A stretch of 23,142 nucleotides of DNA, taken from contig DAOVCL010000006.1 of assembly GCA_030670005.1 (NCBI GenBank), positions 1 through 23,142 of the forward strand, written 5' to 3'. The first letter of the stretch is position 1, and each line of letters begins with the position of its first letter. This document shows, one piece after another, positions 7,630 through 14,735 of this stretch. The translations under genes and the position numbers were made by a program. The notes under the pieces are model-generated. The model worked only from the letters and a program-made list of their open reading frames with translations. It had not been told where the DNA came from and searched no databases. The stretch comes from Candidatus Zixiibacteriota bacterium (lineage in GTDB: Bacteria > SM23-81 > DAOVCL01).

Positions 7630-7648
7630 CCCTCCCACCAGGGGAGGG
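7630..7648. repeat. Small hairpin upstream of etfA
   Basis: CCCTCCC (7630-7636) pairs perfectly with GGGAGGG (7642-7648) across a 5-nt loop. Just beyond it, GAGGTC (7661-7666) pairs with GACCTC (7671-7676). These open the palindrome-dense, gene-free stretch 7564-7912 between etfA and the end of the ribosomal cluster. Confidence 0.5.
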
Positions 7649-7723
7649 AGAACTGTGATCGAGGTCAGGAGACCTCTCCCACAAAGGGTTTTTACCGCAC
7701 TTTAGTGCAGGGTAGAAGAGGAT

Positions 7724-7754
7724 GTAGGGGCTCCGATAAGATCGGAGCCCCTAC
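7724..7754. repeat. Perfect 14-bp hairpin, GTAGGGGCTCCGAT family
   Basis: GTAGGGGCTCCGAT (7724-7737) and ATCGGAGCCCCTAC (7741-7754) are perfect reverse complements around a 3-nt loop. A degenerate copy lies at 4692-4723 and a GTAGGGGCT half-site at 6321-6329. It resembles dispersed palindromic (REP/MITE-like) elements. There is no U-run for termination. Confidence 0.75.
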
Positions 7755-7800
7755 AAGGGACAGATCCCTCTCTGCCCGGACAGCTTCCCGCGTCCGAGCC

Positions 7801-7869
7801 GTCAGAACCCCGATTCTGAAGGCAAAAGGTGGAGGTGGTGGAATCGGAGTTCTGACACCTCCACCTTTT
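7801..7869. repeat. Two interleaved inverted repeats (A-B-A'-B')
   Basis: Arm A (7801-7816) pairs with A' (7841-7856) at 15/16 positions, and the mismatch becomes a G-U pair in minus-strand RNA. Arm B (7824-7837, AAAAGGTGGAGGTG) pairs perfectly over 14 bp with B' (7856-7869). B lies inside the A hairpin and B' outside it, so the two stems are mutually exclusive or form a pseudoknot. On either strand the B hairpin ends in UUUU. Arm A contains the 16-mer also found at 272-287. Confidence 0.75.
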
Positions 7870-7874
7870 ATTTT

Positions 7875-7907
7875 AAAAAATAAGGGCCTCGTCAATGGGG
7901 CCCCATT
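7875..7907 (-). terminator. Intrinsic terminator of the S10-spc-alpha cluster
   Basis: Shortly after the stop of the last gene, minus-strand RNA can form a stem of GGGCC (7903-7899) with GGCCC (7888-7884), loop 10 nt, followed by TTATTTTTT (7883-7875). The perfect palindrome AATGGGGCCCCATT (7894-7907) overlaps its 5' arm. The interleaved repeats further on may act as a back-up terminator. Confidence 0.6.
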
Positions 7908-7912
7908 ACAGC

Positions 7913-8236
7913 CTACCTCCTTATCGCCTCTCTTAGCTTGTGTAGAATATGATCTACCTCATCCCGGGTAAGCCTCTTGTCCTTAAAGGCCTTCTTAATG
8001 TATTTTATGGCCTCCTGGGCTTCTTTTCTCTCCACCCTTTTCTCTTTGAGGGCAACTTTAAACTCATCGAAGACGGAATCAACCCTGGCCCTGGCATAAT
8101 CCGAGGGAAGGGAATGCACGATCCTCTCCTTGAGCCCTTTAACTCCGTATTCCATCATTCTCCCCCTGATGAGTATGATGGCCAAGAGGAGAACCAATAC
8201 CACGCCTAAGATTGAGAACAGACAGCCCTTCTTCAT
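7913..8236 (-). CDS. Small membrane-anchored protein coupled to rplQ, function unknown
   Basis: The 107-residue protein has one N-terminal membrane segment (about residues 5-24, GCLFSILGVVLVLLLAIILI) followed by a charged helical tail rich in Lys, Arg and Glu to the end (…REAIRR). The N-out/C-in or C-out orientation is uncertain; MKKGC... could also be read as a lipoprotein-like start, but Cys5 is too early for a lipobox. Its ATG overlaps the rplQ stop by 4 nt, so translation is probably coupled to L17. It is followed by the cluster terminator. I do not recognise the family. Placement as the last gene of the ribosomal cluster implies strong, growth-linked expression. Confidence 0.7.
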   Translation of the reverse strand: MKKGCLFSILGVVLVLLLAIILIRGRMMEYGVKGLKERIVHSLPSDYARARVDSVFDEFKVALKEKRVERKEAQEAIKYIKKAFKDKRLTRDEVDHILHKLREAIRR

Positions 8237-8640
8237 GATTTCTTCTCTTTTCCAGATGGTTTCTCTGCCTCAGTTTTCTCAACTCCCTCCTTCACCAACT
8301 GGAGGAGGGAAAGAGACGCTCCATCCCCTGGGCGAGGTCCGAGCTTGATCCTCCTGGTATAACCTCCATTCCTCTCACCATATTTGAGGGCAATGTCATC
8401 AAACAGTTTAGCTACAACTGACTTCCGCGGAAGCAATCTTAGGGCCATCCGCCGAGAATGAAGATCGCCCCTCTTACCCATACTGATTAGTCTCTCTGCC
8501 AGCCTCTGGGCCTCCCTCGCCTTGGCATCGGTAGTAGTTATGCTCTCGTGAATAAAAAGGGAGGAGACCAGGTTCCTGAGCATTGCCTCCCGATGGGCGG
8601 GATTTCTGCCCAGGCTATTACCCTTCTTTCGGTGTCTCAA
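8233..8640 (-). CDS. rplQ: 50S ribosomal protein L17
   Basis: The 135-residue protein has the canonical L17 start (M/L)RHRKKGNSLGRNPAHREAML and the ITTTDAKAREAQRLAERLI core; L17 lies near the peptide exit tunnel of the 50S subunit. The C-terminal ~15 residues (EKTEAEKPSGKEKKS) are a charged, probably disordered extension. The start is TTG at 8640, overlapping the rpoA stop as TTGA. Its own stop overlaps the next gene's start by 4 nt. Confidence 0.96.
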   Translation of the reverse strand: MRHRKKGNSLGRNPAHREAMLRNLVSSLFIHESITTTDAKAREAQRLAERLISMGKRGDLHSRRMALRLLPRKSVVAKLFDDIALKYGERNGGYTRRIKLGPRPGDGASLSLLQLVKEGVEKTEAEKPSGKEKKS

Positions 8641-9626
8641 GGTTCCCCCCCCTCCCCCTCCATATAGGGTGAGACATCCATACCGAAGGAGAGGCCGAAT
8701 TCAGCTAAGACCTTCTGTAGCTCAGAAAGGGATTTGCGTCCAAAATTTCTGTACTTAAGCATCTCTGACTCCGTCTTCTGCACCAGATCATTTAAGGTGA
8801 CTATATTAGCCGCCCGCAGACAGTTGTTTGACCTCACGGATAGTTCTAACTCCTCTACCTTCATCTTGAGCAGGTTCCTTACCCGCAAGACCTCCTTATT
8901 TACCTTAGTCTCTTCCACCTCCTCGAACTTGGCGGGATGTAGGATGAAAAGCCCTACATGATCCTTCAATATCTGTGCCGCATAGCTTAAAGCCTCCCCC
9001 GGGGTGATGCTTCCATCTGTCCAGATTTGGAGAGTAAGCCTCTCGAAGTCCACCCTATGTCCCACTCTGGTGCTGTCCACCTGATAGTTAACTTTGGTTA
9101 CAGGAGTAAAGATGGAATCGAGGTAGATGGTGCCAAATGGATGATTTGGCTTCTTATTCTGCTCAGCGATAACATAGCCGCGGCCAAAGCCAACCTCTAT
9201 CTCACCTCTGATTTTAGCCCCGTTATTCAAGGTGGCCAGGCGGTGGTCGGGATTTAGGATGAGAAAATTCCCCCCCCCATCGATATCACCTGCCCTGAAT
9301 TCTCCCCCACCTGACTTCTCAATTCCCACCACGACCGGTTTGTCCGCCAAAAACTTTATCCTTACCTCCTTCAGGTTAAGCAATATCTCCGGGACATCCT
9401 CTACCACACCGGGGATAGTGGAGTGCTCATGGGGAATCCCTTCGATCCTCACGGCGGTTATTGCCGCCCCCTGCAGGGATGAGAGAAGGACACGACGGAG
9501 GGAATTCCCTAAGGTAACTCCAAAACCTCTCTCTAAGGGTTCTATTATGAACTTGCTGTACCCTTCCGTTACAGATTCTTCTTCCACATCTAATCCTTTG
9601 GGAAGCTGAAGACTTATCCACTTCAT
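8637..9626 (-). CDS. rpoA: DNA-directed RNA polymerase subunit alpha
   Basis: The 329-residue protein is of normal alpha-subunit length. The N-terminal assembly domain (about 1-230) shows FIIEPLERGFGVTLGNSLRRVLLSSL, the dimer and beta-contact helix. The C-terminal domain (about 250-320) carries ELSVRSNNCLRAANI and KYRNFGRKSLSELQ, the helix-hairpin-helix that contacts UP elements and activators. A linker lies around 235-250. The gene starts at ATG 9626, 20 nt after rpsD, and its stop overlaps rplQ. This is the usual alpha-operon position. Confidence 0.98.
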   Translation of the reverse strand: MKWISLQLPKGLDVEEESVTEGYSKFIIEPLERGFGVTLGNSLRRVLLSSLQGAAITAVRIEGIPHEHSTIPGVVEDVPEILLNLKEVRIKFLADKPVVVGIEKSGGGEFRAGDIDGGGNFLILNPDHRLATLNNGAKIRGEIEVGFGRGYVIAEQNKKPNHPFGTIYLDSIFTPVTKVNYQVDSTRVGHRVDFERLTLQIWTDGSITPGEALSYAAQILKDHVGLFILHPAKFEEVEETKVNKEVLRVRNLLKMKVEELELSVRSNNCLRAANIVTLNDLVQKTESEMLKYRNFGRKSLSELQKVLAEFGLSFGMDVSPYMEGEGGEP

Positions 9627-9646
9627 CTAAAAGATGTTCCTCCTTA

Positions 9647-10276
9647 TCATTTAGAATAAAGCTCCACAATTAATTTCTCGGTGATAGGCTCAGGTATCTG
9701 CTCCCTTGTGGGGTAGTCTAAAACCTCACCCTCAAGTTTGACCTTATCAACCCTGAGCCAGCTCAGTCTACCAGCCTTCTCCGAGGCCTTCAAAGAGTCA
9801 TGAATTAGGGCCAGATCCCTGCTCTTCTCTCTCAATTTCACCACATCCTTTGGCTTGAGTTGGTAGGAGGGAATGTTCACTTTCCTATCGTTTACCTGGA
9901 AGTGGCCATGCCTCACCAACTGCCTGGCAAGCTTCCGGGAGGGGGCAAAGCCGAGCCTGTAGACGACATTGTCCAGCCGACACTCCAGCACTCGCAGAAG
10001 ATTCTCACCGGTTATACCTTTTTTCCTCTCCGCCTTCTGGAAGTAGTTCCTAAATTGTCTCTCCATTATCCCATAGATCCTGCGCACCTTCTGCTTCTCC
10101 CTTAACTGGAGGCCATACTCAGACATCCTGCGTCGGCGAAGAACCCCATGCTGTCCGGGAAGTGATTCCTTCTTCTCCAAGGCACACTTGTCCGTATAAC
10201 ACCGATCGCCCTTCAGAAAGAGCTTGGTCTTCTCCCTCCGGCAGAGCTTGCAGACAGGACCCTTGTATCTGGCCAT
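9647..10276 (-). CDS. rpsD: 30S ribosomal protein S4, zinc-ribbon form
   Basis: The 209-residue protein is a primary 16S rRNA-binding protein of the 30S body and a common translational repressor of the alpha operon. Cys9, Cys12, Cys26 and Cys31 form the N-terminal zinc site of the C+ paralogue. The S4 RNA-binding domain (about 95-160) includes RLDNVVYRLGFAPSRKLARQLVRHGHF. It starts at ATG 10276, 3 nt after rpsK. Confidence 0.97.
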   Translation of the reverse strand: MARYKGPVCKLCRREKTKLFLKGDRCYTDKCALEKKESLPGQHGVLRRRRMSEYGLQLREKQKVRRIYGIMERQFRNYFQKAERKKGITGENLLRVLECRLDNVVYRLGFAPSRKLARQLVRHGHFQVNDRKVNIPSYQLKPKDVVKLREKSRDLALIHDSLKASEKAGRLSWLRVDKVKLEGEVLDYPTREQIPEPITEKLIVELYSK

Positions 10277-10279
10277 CTC

Positions 10280-10675
10280 TTATACCCTCCTTCTCTTTGG
10301 AGGACGACAACCATTATGAGGGACGGGGGTTACATCCCTTATCGCCGTAATATCCAGCCCGGCAGCCTGCAGGGATCTTATAGCGGCCTCCCTCCCGGAT
10401 CCTGGGCCCTTGATCCTGACCTCCACACTCTTCATCCCTCTATCCATTGCCCCCTTGGCAGAGGCCGTAGCCGCCTGCCCGGCCGCAAATGGGGTGCTCT
10501 TCTTAGAACCTTTAAAACCCACCCTCCCCGCCGAGGCCCAGGACACAACCCTTCCTTGGGTATCGGTAATGGTTATTATCGTGTTGTTAAAGGTTGCCTG
10601 AATGTGAGCCACCCCTGATACCTCCACCCTCCCCTTTTTTCTTTTGGGCCTTCCTTTCGGTCTCTTATCTGCCAA
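10280..10675 (-). CDS. rpsK: 30S ribosomal protein S11
   Basis: The 131-residue S11 lies on the 30S platform near the mRNA exit. It shows GVAHIQATFNNTIITITD, the RVGFKGSKKSTPFAAGQAA stretch and the conserved basic C-terminus PVPHNGCRPPKRRRV. The start is TTG at 10675 with AAGGGG upstream. It lies 13 nt after rpsM and 3 nt before rpsD. Confidence 0.97.
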   Translation of the reverse strand: MADKRPKGRPKRKKGRVEVSGVAHIQATFNNTIITITDTQGRVVSWASAGRVGFKGSKKSTPFAAGQAATASAKGAMDRGMKSVEVRIKGPGSGREAAIRSLQAAGLDITAIRDVTPVPHNGCRPPKRRRV

Positions 10676-10688
10676 CTTTCACACCCCC

Positions 10689-11063
10689 TTATTTCCTCTT
10701 CCTCTTGGCCCCAATGGCCTTACGGGAACCTCTCCTCGTGCGGGAATTGGTTTTCGTCCTCTGGCCCCTCACGGGAAGGCTCCTCCTGTGCCTGAGCCCG
10801 CGATAAGAACCAATATCCATCAACCTCTTTATATTCATAGCCACCTCTGCTCTCCGGCTCCCCTCCACCTTGTAGTCTGACTCTATAACTGACCTCAGCT
10901 TGGAGACCTCCTCCTCGCTGAGCTTGTTCACTCTAGTATCAGGAGAGACCCCGGTTTTCTTCAATATGTTACCTGCAGAGGAGCGGCCTATGCCATAAAT
11001 GTAGGTAAGGGCAATCTCTATCCTCTTGTCCTTTGGCAAATCAACGCCTGCTATCCTGGCCAA
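10689..11063 (-). CDS. rpsM: 30S ribosomal protein S13
   Basis: The 124-residue S13 sits in the 30S head, contacts the P-site tRNA and forms an inter-subunit bridge. The N-terminus (M/L)ARIAGVDLPKDKRIEIALTYI is canonical, as is RGLRHRRSLPVRGQRTKTNSRT near the basic C-terminal tail. The start is TTG at 11063 with a strong AAGGAGG 8 nt upstream, which settles the start codon. Confidence 0.97.
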   Translation of the reverse strand: MARIAGVDLPKDKRIEIALTYIYGIGRSSAGNILKKTGVSPDTRVNKLSEEEVSKLRSVIESDYKVEGSRRAEVAMNIKRLMDIGSYRGLRHRRSLPVRGQRTKTNSRTRRGSRKAIGAKRKRK

Positions 11064-11079
11064 AGCTTAAGCCTCCTTT

Positions 11080-11214
11080 TCAACCTAACTTTTTGGGCTT
11101 GCCCCTTTGCCTCTGTTTGTGACGGGGGTTAGAACAGATAACTCTGAGCACCCCCTTCCTCCTAATTACCTTACAATGTTCGCAAAGGGGCTTTATCGAA
11201 ACCTTGACTTTCAT
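11080..11214 (-). CDS. rpmJ: 50S ribosomal protein L36, zinc form with C-terminal extension
   Basis: This short gene encodes 44 residues beginning MKVKVSIKPLCEHCKVIRRK. The zinc ligands Cys11, Cys14, Cys27 and His32 are all present. Typical L36 is 37-38 residues and ends near KHKQRQG; this one continues RGKPKKLG, a small basic extension. The ATG overlaps the infA stop by 4 nt (ATGA at 11214-11211). rpsM starts 16 nt beyond its stop. Confidence 0.95.
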   Translation of the reverse strand: MKVKVSIKPLCEHCKVIRRKGVLRVICSNPRHKQRQRGKPKKLG

Positions 11215-11429
11215 TTGTACCTATAGGTTATTCTTCCTCGGTTTAGGTCATAGGGTGAGAGTTCCACAGCCACCCTATCTCCAGGAAGTATCTTTATGTA
11301 ATGCATCCTCATCTTCCCGGAGATGTGCGCCAAGACCCGGTGGCCGTTCTTCAACTCCACCCTGAAAGTGGCATTGGGAAGGGGCTCAATCACTACCCCG
11401 TCAACCTTTATCGTCTCCTGCTTAGCCAC
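11211..11429 (-). CDS. infA: Translation initiation factor IF-1
   Basis: The 72-residue OB-fold protein blocks the 30S A site during initiation. FRVELKNGHRVLAHISGKMRM and GDRVAVELSPYDLNRGRITYR are family hallmarks. The start chosen is GTG at 11429, giving (M)AKQETIKVDG and the standard 72-residue length, with GAGG 6 nt upstream. An ATG 4 codons earlier (11441) would add MRPD. The gene overlaps the end of adk and its stop overlaps rpmJ. Confidence 0.94.
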   Translation of the reverse strand: MAKQETIKVDGVVIEPLPNATFRVELKNGHRVLAHISGKMRMHYIKILPGDRVAVELSPYDLNRGRITYRYK

Positions 11430-12081
11430 ATCTGGCCTCAAGTCTTAGCTTTCCGATCATCTCCTCAAATACCGCCTCAGCGTCCCCATTCCCCTTAACA
11501 TCTATCAGCATCCCCTGATTCCGGTAATAATCATGCAACTCCTTTATCTCCTTACGATAAATGGAGAGCCTCCTTCTGATGGTTTGAGGTCGATCATCCT
11601 CCCTTTGATAGAGTTTCCCCCCACATCGATCACAGATACCATCCGATTTTGGAGGGGCGGTGATCAGGTTATAGACCGCCCCACAGGCTGAACAGACCCT
11701 CCGATTAGAGAGCCTACGCAGGATAGCCTCCTGGGAAACCCCTATATCGATGACCCCATTGAGGGCCCAATTCATCTCCCTGCCAATCGAATCTAATCCC
11801 TCAGCCTGGATAAGGTTGCGCGGAAAGCCATCCAGGATGAAGCCCCCTTTACAGTCCTGCTCGCGGAGCCTTAACCTGACCAACTCCATCATAATCTCAT
11901 CAGGAACAAGTTCCCCCTTCTCCCAAAAGCTCTTGGTCCTCTTTCCCCAAGGGGAGCCCTCCCTCACTGCCGATCTCAATATCTTCCCCGTGGAGATGTG
12001 TGGTATCCCATATCTCTGGCTCAGCCTCCCTGCCTCAACCCCCTTTCCTGCCCCCGGCGGTCCCAAGATCACCAACCTCAT
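11422..12081 (-). CDS. adk: Adenylate kinase
   Basis: The 219-residue enzyme interconverts ATP + AMP and 2 ADP. The P-loop is GPPGAGKG at 7-14. ISTGKILRSAVREG and DGFPRNLIQAEGL form the AMP-binding parts. The long LID carries CSACG and CDRCGG (about residues 129-153), a four-Cys zinc site common in Gram-positive and thermophile-type enzymes. The residues after the P-loop are GVEA instead of the usual GTQA. The ATG overlaps the secY stop by 4 nt. infA begins within its last codons; map, often found next, is absent. Confidence 0.95.
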   Translation of the reverse strand: MRLVILGPPGAGKGVEAGRLSQRYGIPHISTGKILRSAVREGSPWGKRTKSFWEKGELVPDEIMMELVRLRLREQDCKGGFILDGFPRNLIQAEGLDSIGREMNWALNGVIDIGVSQEAILRRLSNRRVCSACGAVYNLITAPPKSDGICDRCGGKLYQREDDRPQTIRRRLSIYRKEIKELHDYYRNQGMLIDVKGNGDAEAVFEEMIGKLRLEARCG

Positions 12082-13385
12082 CTCCTCCCCTTTATCCTCC
12101 CCTTCTTCATAAATCCATCATAATGCCTCATTAGCAGATGGGATTCTACCTGTTTCAGGGTATCCAAGGCCACCCCAACGATGATCAGAACGGAGGTCCC
12201 CCCAAAGAAGAAGGAGACATCCATTGACTGCATCAGAAAAAAGGGAAGGATGGCGATCACCGCAAAGGAGAGAGCCCCAGGCAGGGTGATGCGGGTGAGT
12301 ATCCTGTCTATATAGTCTGCCGTCCTCTTCCCTGGTCTCACTCCAGGGATGAAACCGCCGTATCTCTTCATATTGTCAGCCAATTCCACCGGATTGAAGA
12401 CGATAGCCGTGTAGAAGTAAGCGAAAAATACTATCAAGATGGCATAGACGATGGAGTAAACAGCAGCACCAGGTGTAAACCAATTAGCAATTCCATTTAA
12501 TAACTCGCTCTTAGGGAGAAAAGTGGTGACGGTTCGAGGGGCAAACATAAGGGACTGGGCAAAGATGATGGGGATTATCCCGGCAGCATTCATATTTAGG
12601 GGGATGTGGGTGGACTGCCCACCGTAGATTTTCCTCCCCACCACCCTCTTGGCATACTGAACCGGGATCCTCCTCTGAGCCTGGGTAATAATGACAACAA
12701 AGGCAATAACCGCCACCATAATGACCAAGATCATCAAACCCTGAAAGGGAGAACGGGTTCCAGCGGCCAACTGTCTGCCCTCGTTCAATACCGACCCCGG
12801 AAGCCTGGCCAATATCCCCACATAGATGATTAACGAAATCCCATTGCCAATCCCCTTCTCAGTCATCTGCTCCCCAAGCCACATAAGAAAGATGACCCCT
12901 GTGGTCATGGTGAGCATAGTCAAAAGTCTAAAACCAATCCCCGGGTGGACCACAGCAGATCTCCCCTCCCACTGCAGGCTCTCTAGGAATATGCTCGCCC
13001 CATAGGACTGAAGGAGACAGATGAGCACGGTCCCATACCGAGTATACTGGGTTATCTTTCTTCTCCCCTCTTCCCCCTCCTTGTGCAACTTCTGAAAGTA
13101 GGGGATGACAGCTCCCAGAAGCTGCATAATGATGGAAGAGGTGATGTAGGGCATTATCCCCAGGCCAAAGACGGCAGCGTTCTTAAAGGCTCCCCCGGCA
13201 AAAATGTCATAGAGGCCAAAGAGGGTTCCCTGGGCCTGGGCAAAGAAGCTCTTTAAAACCCCTATATCTATACCCGGAGTGGGAACATGGCAGCCAATTC
13301 TGTAGACAACAAGAAGGCTTATAGTAAAGAGGATTCTCTTCCTTAATTCGGGGATTTTGAATGTGTTTTGAAATGTCTGAAACAT
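12078..13385 (-). CDS. secY: Protein translocase subunit SecY
   Basis: The 435-residue channel subunit has about ten membrane segments. Characteristic stretches are RIGCHVPTPGID after the first segment, FALGIMPYI-like GLGIMPYITSSIIMQLL, VVIITQAQRRIPVQYAKR in the cytosolic loop and RPGKRTADYIDRIL before the final pair of segments. The ATG at 13385 with GGAGG upstream is preferred over a GTG 27 nt earlier, because the protein then starts MFQTFQNTFKIPELRKRI as is usual. The gene begins 1 nt after the rplO stop. Confidence 0.97.
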   Translation of the reverse strand: MFQTFQNTFKIPELRKRILFTISLLVVYRIGCHVPTPGIDIGVLKSFFAQAQGTLFGLYDIFAGGAFKNAAVFGLGIMPYITSSIIMQLLGAVIPYFQKLHKEGEEGRRKITQYTRYGTVLICLLQSYGASIFLESLQWEGRSAVVHPGIGFRLLTMLTMTTGVIFLMWLGEQMTEKGIGNGISLIIYVGILARLPGSVLNEGRQLAAGTRSPFQGLMILVIMVAVIAFVVIITQAQRRIPVQYAKRVVGRKIYGGQSTHIPLNMNAAGIIPIIFAQSLMFAPRTVTTFLPKSELLNGIANWFTPGAAVYSIVYAILIVFFAYFYTAIVFNPVELADNMKRYGGFIPGVRPGKRTADYIDRILTRITLPGALSFAVIAILPFFLMQSMDVSFFFGGTSVLIIVGVALDTLKQVESHLLMRHYDGFMKKGRIKGRR

Positions 13386-13386
13386 C

Positions 13387-13845
13387 TCAGATAACCTCCG
13401 CCTTCCCCCCACTGGCCTCTATCTTCGCCTTGGCCGATCTGCTAAATACCTGAGCCCTGATAGTCAAGGCCTTCTCCACCTGCCCATCACCCAATATCTT
13501 CACCGGGAGATTCAGTCTCTTTATCAGGCCATCTCTTTTCAAGAGAGCAGGATCAACAACCTGGGAATCACCGTATCTACCCAGTTGCTTGAGGTTTACT
13601 AACTGGTAAGAGGTGCGAAAATGGTGCATCATCACTGATTTCTTCCCCCTCTTCATCCCCCTCTTAGGCACCCTCCTCTCCAAAGGCATCTGCCCTCCCT
13701 CAAACCAGGCCCTTGACTTTGAGCCAGATCTTGATTTCTGTCCATTCTGCCCTCGGCCGCAGGTCTTCCCCAGGCCTGAGCCAGGACCCCTTCCCACCCT
13801 TTTTCTTTTACTCTTTGCCCCTGAGGGCGGTTTAATCGGAATCAT
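13387..13845 (-). CDS. rplO: 50S ribosomal protein L15
   Basis: The 152-residue L15 is an assembly and tunnel-region protein of the 50S. The Gly/Arg-rich N-terminal extension RKRVGRGPGSGLGKTCGRGQ and the FEGGQMPLERRVPKRG motif are diagnostic. Its start overlaps the 3' end of rpmD by 14 nt, so translation is probably coupled. It ends IEASGGKAEVI. Confidence 0.96.
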   Translation of the reverse strand: MIPIKPPSGAKSKRKRVGRGPGSGLGKTCGRGQNGQKSRSGSKSRAWFEGGQMPLERRVPKRGMKRGKKSVMMHHFRTSYQLVNLKQLGRYGDSQVVDPALLKRDGLIKRLNLPVKILGDGQVEKALTIRAQVFSRSAKAKIEASGGKAEVI

Positions 13846-14029
13846 CCCCCAGCTCCTCGACTTCCACTAAATGGCTTACCTTCCTAATCATCCCCCTTAT
13901 CTGAGGGGTATCCAGATGGGTAACCGAGTGGTTTAACCTTCTTATCCCCAAGGCCTCAATAGTCAGCTTCTGTTTGTGAAGGTACCCGATGGCACTCTTC
14001 CTCTGGGTTATCCTCAATCTTCTAACCAT
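13832..14029 (-). CDS. rpmD: 50S ribosomal protein L30
   Basis: The 65-residue protein starts MVRRLRITQRKSAIGYLHKQ and includes LGIRRLNHSVTHLDTPQIRGMIRKV, the usual L30 core. A short acidic tail (EELGDDSD) is slightly longer than minimal L30. A 185-bp gap with the family B repeat separates it from rpsE upstream. Confidence 0.95.
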   Translation of the reverse strand: MVRRLRITQRKSAIGYLHKQKLTIEALGIRRLNHSVTHLDTPQIRGMIRKVSHLVEVEELGDDSD

Positions 14030-14214
14030 ACGATCTCCTAAGAAAAAAATGACGGTTCACCACGGAATCTCACGGAATGGATCATCATCAATGGTCAATT
14101 AGCAATTAGCAAGTCAAAATGAGATAAAGCCAGAAAATCCTGAGGTGCGTGCCATTTTTCATTGATAATTGATAATTGTTCATTGACCATTTCTTAGTCT
14201 GTCAGTGGTGAGAA
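14030..14214. repeat. Nested inverted-unit element in the rpmD/rpsE gap (family B plus CAATTAG units)
   Basis: Outer units: CACGGAAT repeats at 14061 and 14071, and TCACCAC (14057-14063) pairs with GTGGTGA (14205-14211). Inner units: AATGGTCAAT (14090-14099) pairs exactly with ATTGACCATT (14182-14191), flanking CAATTAG-type 7-nt units on the left and TTGATAA-type 7-nt units on the right. TTCACCACGGAATCTCACGG (14056-14075) matches 16311-16330 at 19 of 20 positions. No ORF is present. Confidence 0.7.
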
Positions 14215-14721
14215 TTACGAGAAAAGCTCCTTAAGACTCATCCCCCTCAGATTAGCCACCATCCTAGCATCCCTTAGCCGCAAAAGACCATTCATAGTGG
14301 CCTTGACCACATTATGGGGGTTAGGGGAACCCAAGGACTTGGTAAGCACATTCTCTACCCCGGCCACCTCCAATACCGCCCTCACCGGCCCACCAGCTAT
14401 AACCCCTGTCCCTGGGGTCGCCGGCTTCATCAGCACCCTACCTGCCCCAAACCTGCCCAGGATCTCATGTGGTATGGTCCCATGGATGAGAGGTATCTTA
14501 ATCATAGCCTTGCGGGCAGCCTCTGTGGCCTTCTTAATAGCAGCGGAGACCTCATTGGCCTTACCCAACCCAACCCCCACATTTCCCTGGCCATCGCCTA
14601 CAGCCATCAGCGCATTAAAACCAAACCTCCTCCCCCCCTTAACCACCTTGGCCACCCGATTCAAGTAGATGAGTTTCTCCTCAAGTTCAATGCCTCCTTC
14701 CTCTTCCCTCTTACCCTTCAA
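14215..14721 (-). CDS. rpsE: 30S ribosomal protein S5
   Basis: The 168-residue S5 lies at the 30S mRNA entry and affects decoding accuracy. The dsRNA-binding fold is shown by RVAKVVKGGRRFGFNALMAVGD and the C-terminal domain by GGPVRAVLEVAGVENVLTKSLGS. The N-terminus MKGKREEEGGIELEE is a charged extension before EKLIYLNRV. The start is TTG at 14721, 14 nt after rplR, with GGGAG upstream; a later start is possible. Confidence 0.96.
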   Translation of the reverse strand: MKGKREEEGGIELEEKLIYLNRVAKVVKGGRRFGFNALMAVGDGQGNVGVGLGKANEVSAAIKKATEAARKAMIKIPLIHGTIPHEILGRFGAGRVLMKPATPGTGVIAGGPVRAVLEVAGVENVLTKSLGSPNPHNVVKATMNGLLRLRDARMVANLRGMSLKELFS

Positions 14722-14735
14722 CTTCTTCTCCCTTC

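Noticed and set aside
7564..7638. 25-residue N-terminal extension of EtfA (MGGQPQPRIRRHQKDR...)
   Set aside because: It is basic, not conserved-looking and runs into a palindrome. The ferredoxin domain normally begins at once after the chosen ATG at 7563.
7273..7971. 232-codon plus-strand ORF across etfA and the palindrome region
   Set aside because: It is antisense to EtfA, which has clear family motifs, and its second half reads through repeats. The protein is low-complexity and Pro/Ser-rich.
13386..13412. GTG start for SecY 27 nt upstream
   Set aside because: It overlaps the rplO coding end. The ATG at 13385 has GGAGG at good spacing and gives the usual SecY N-terminus.
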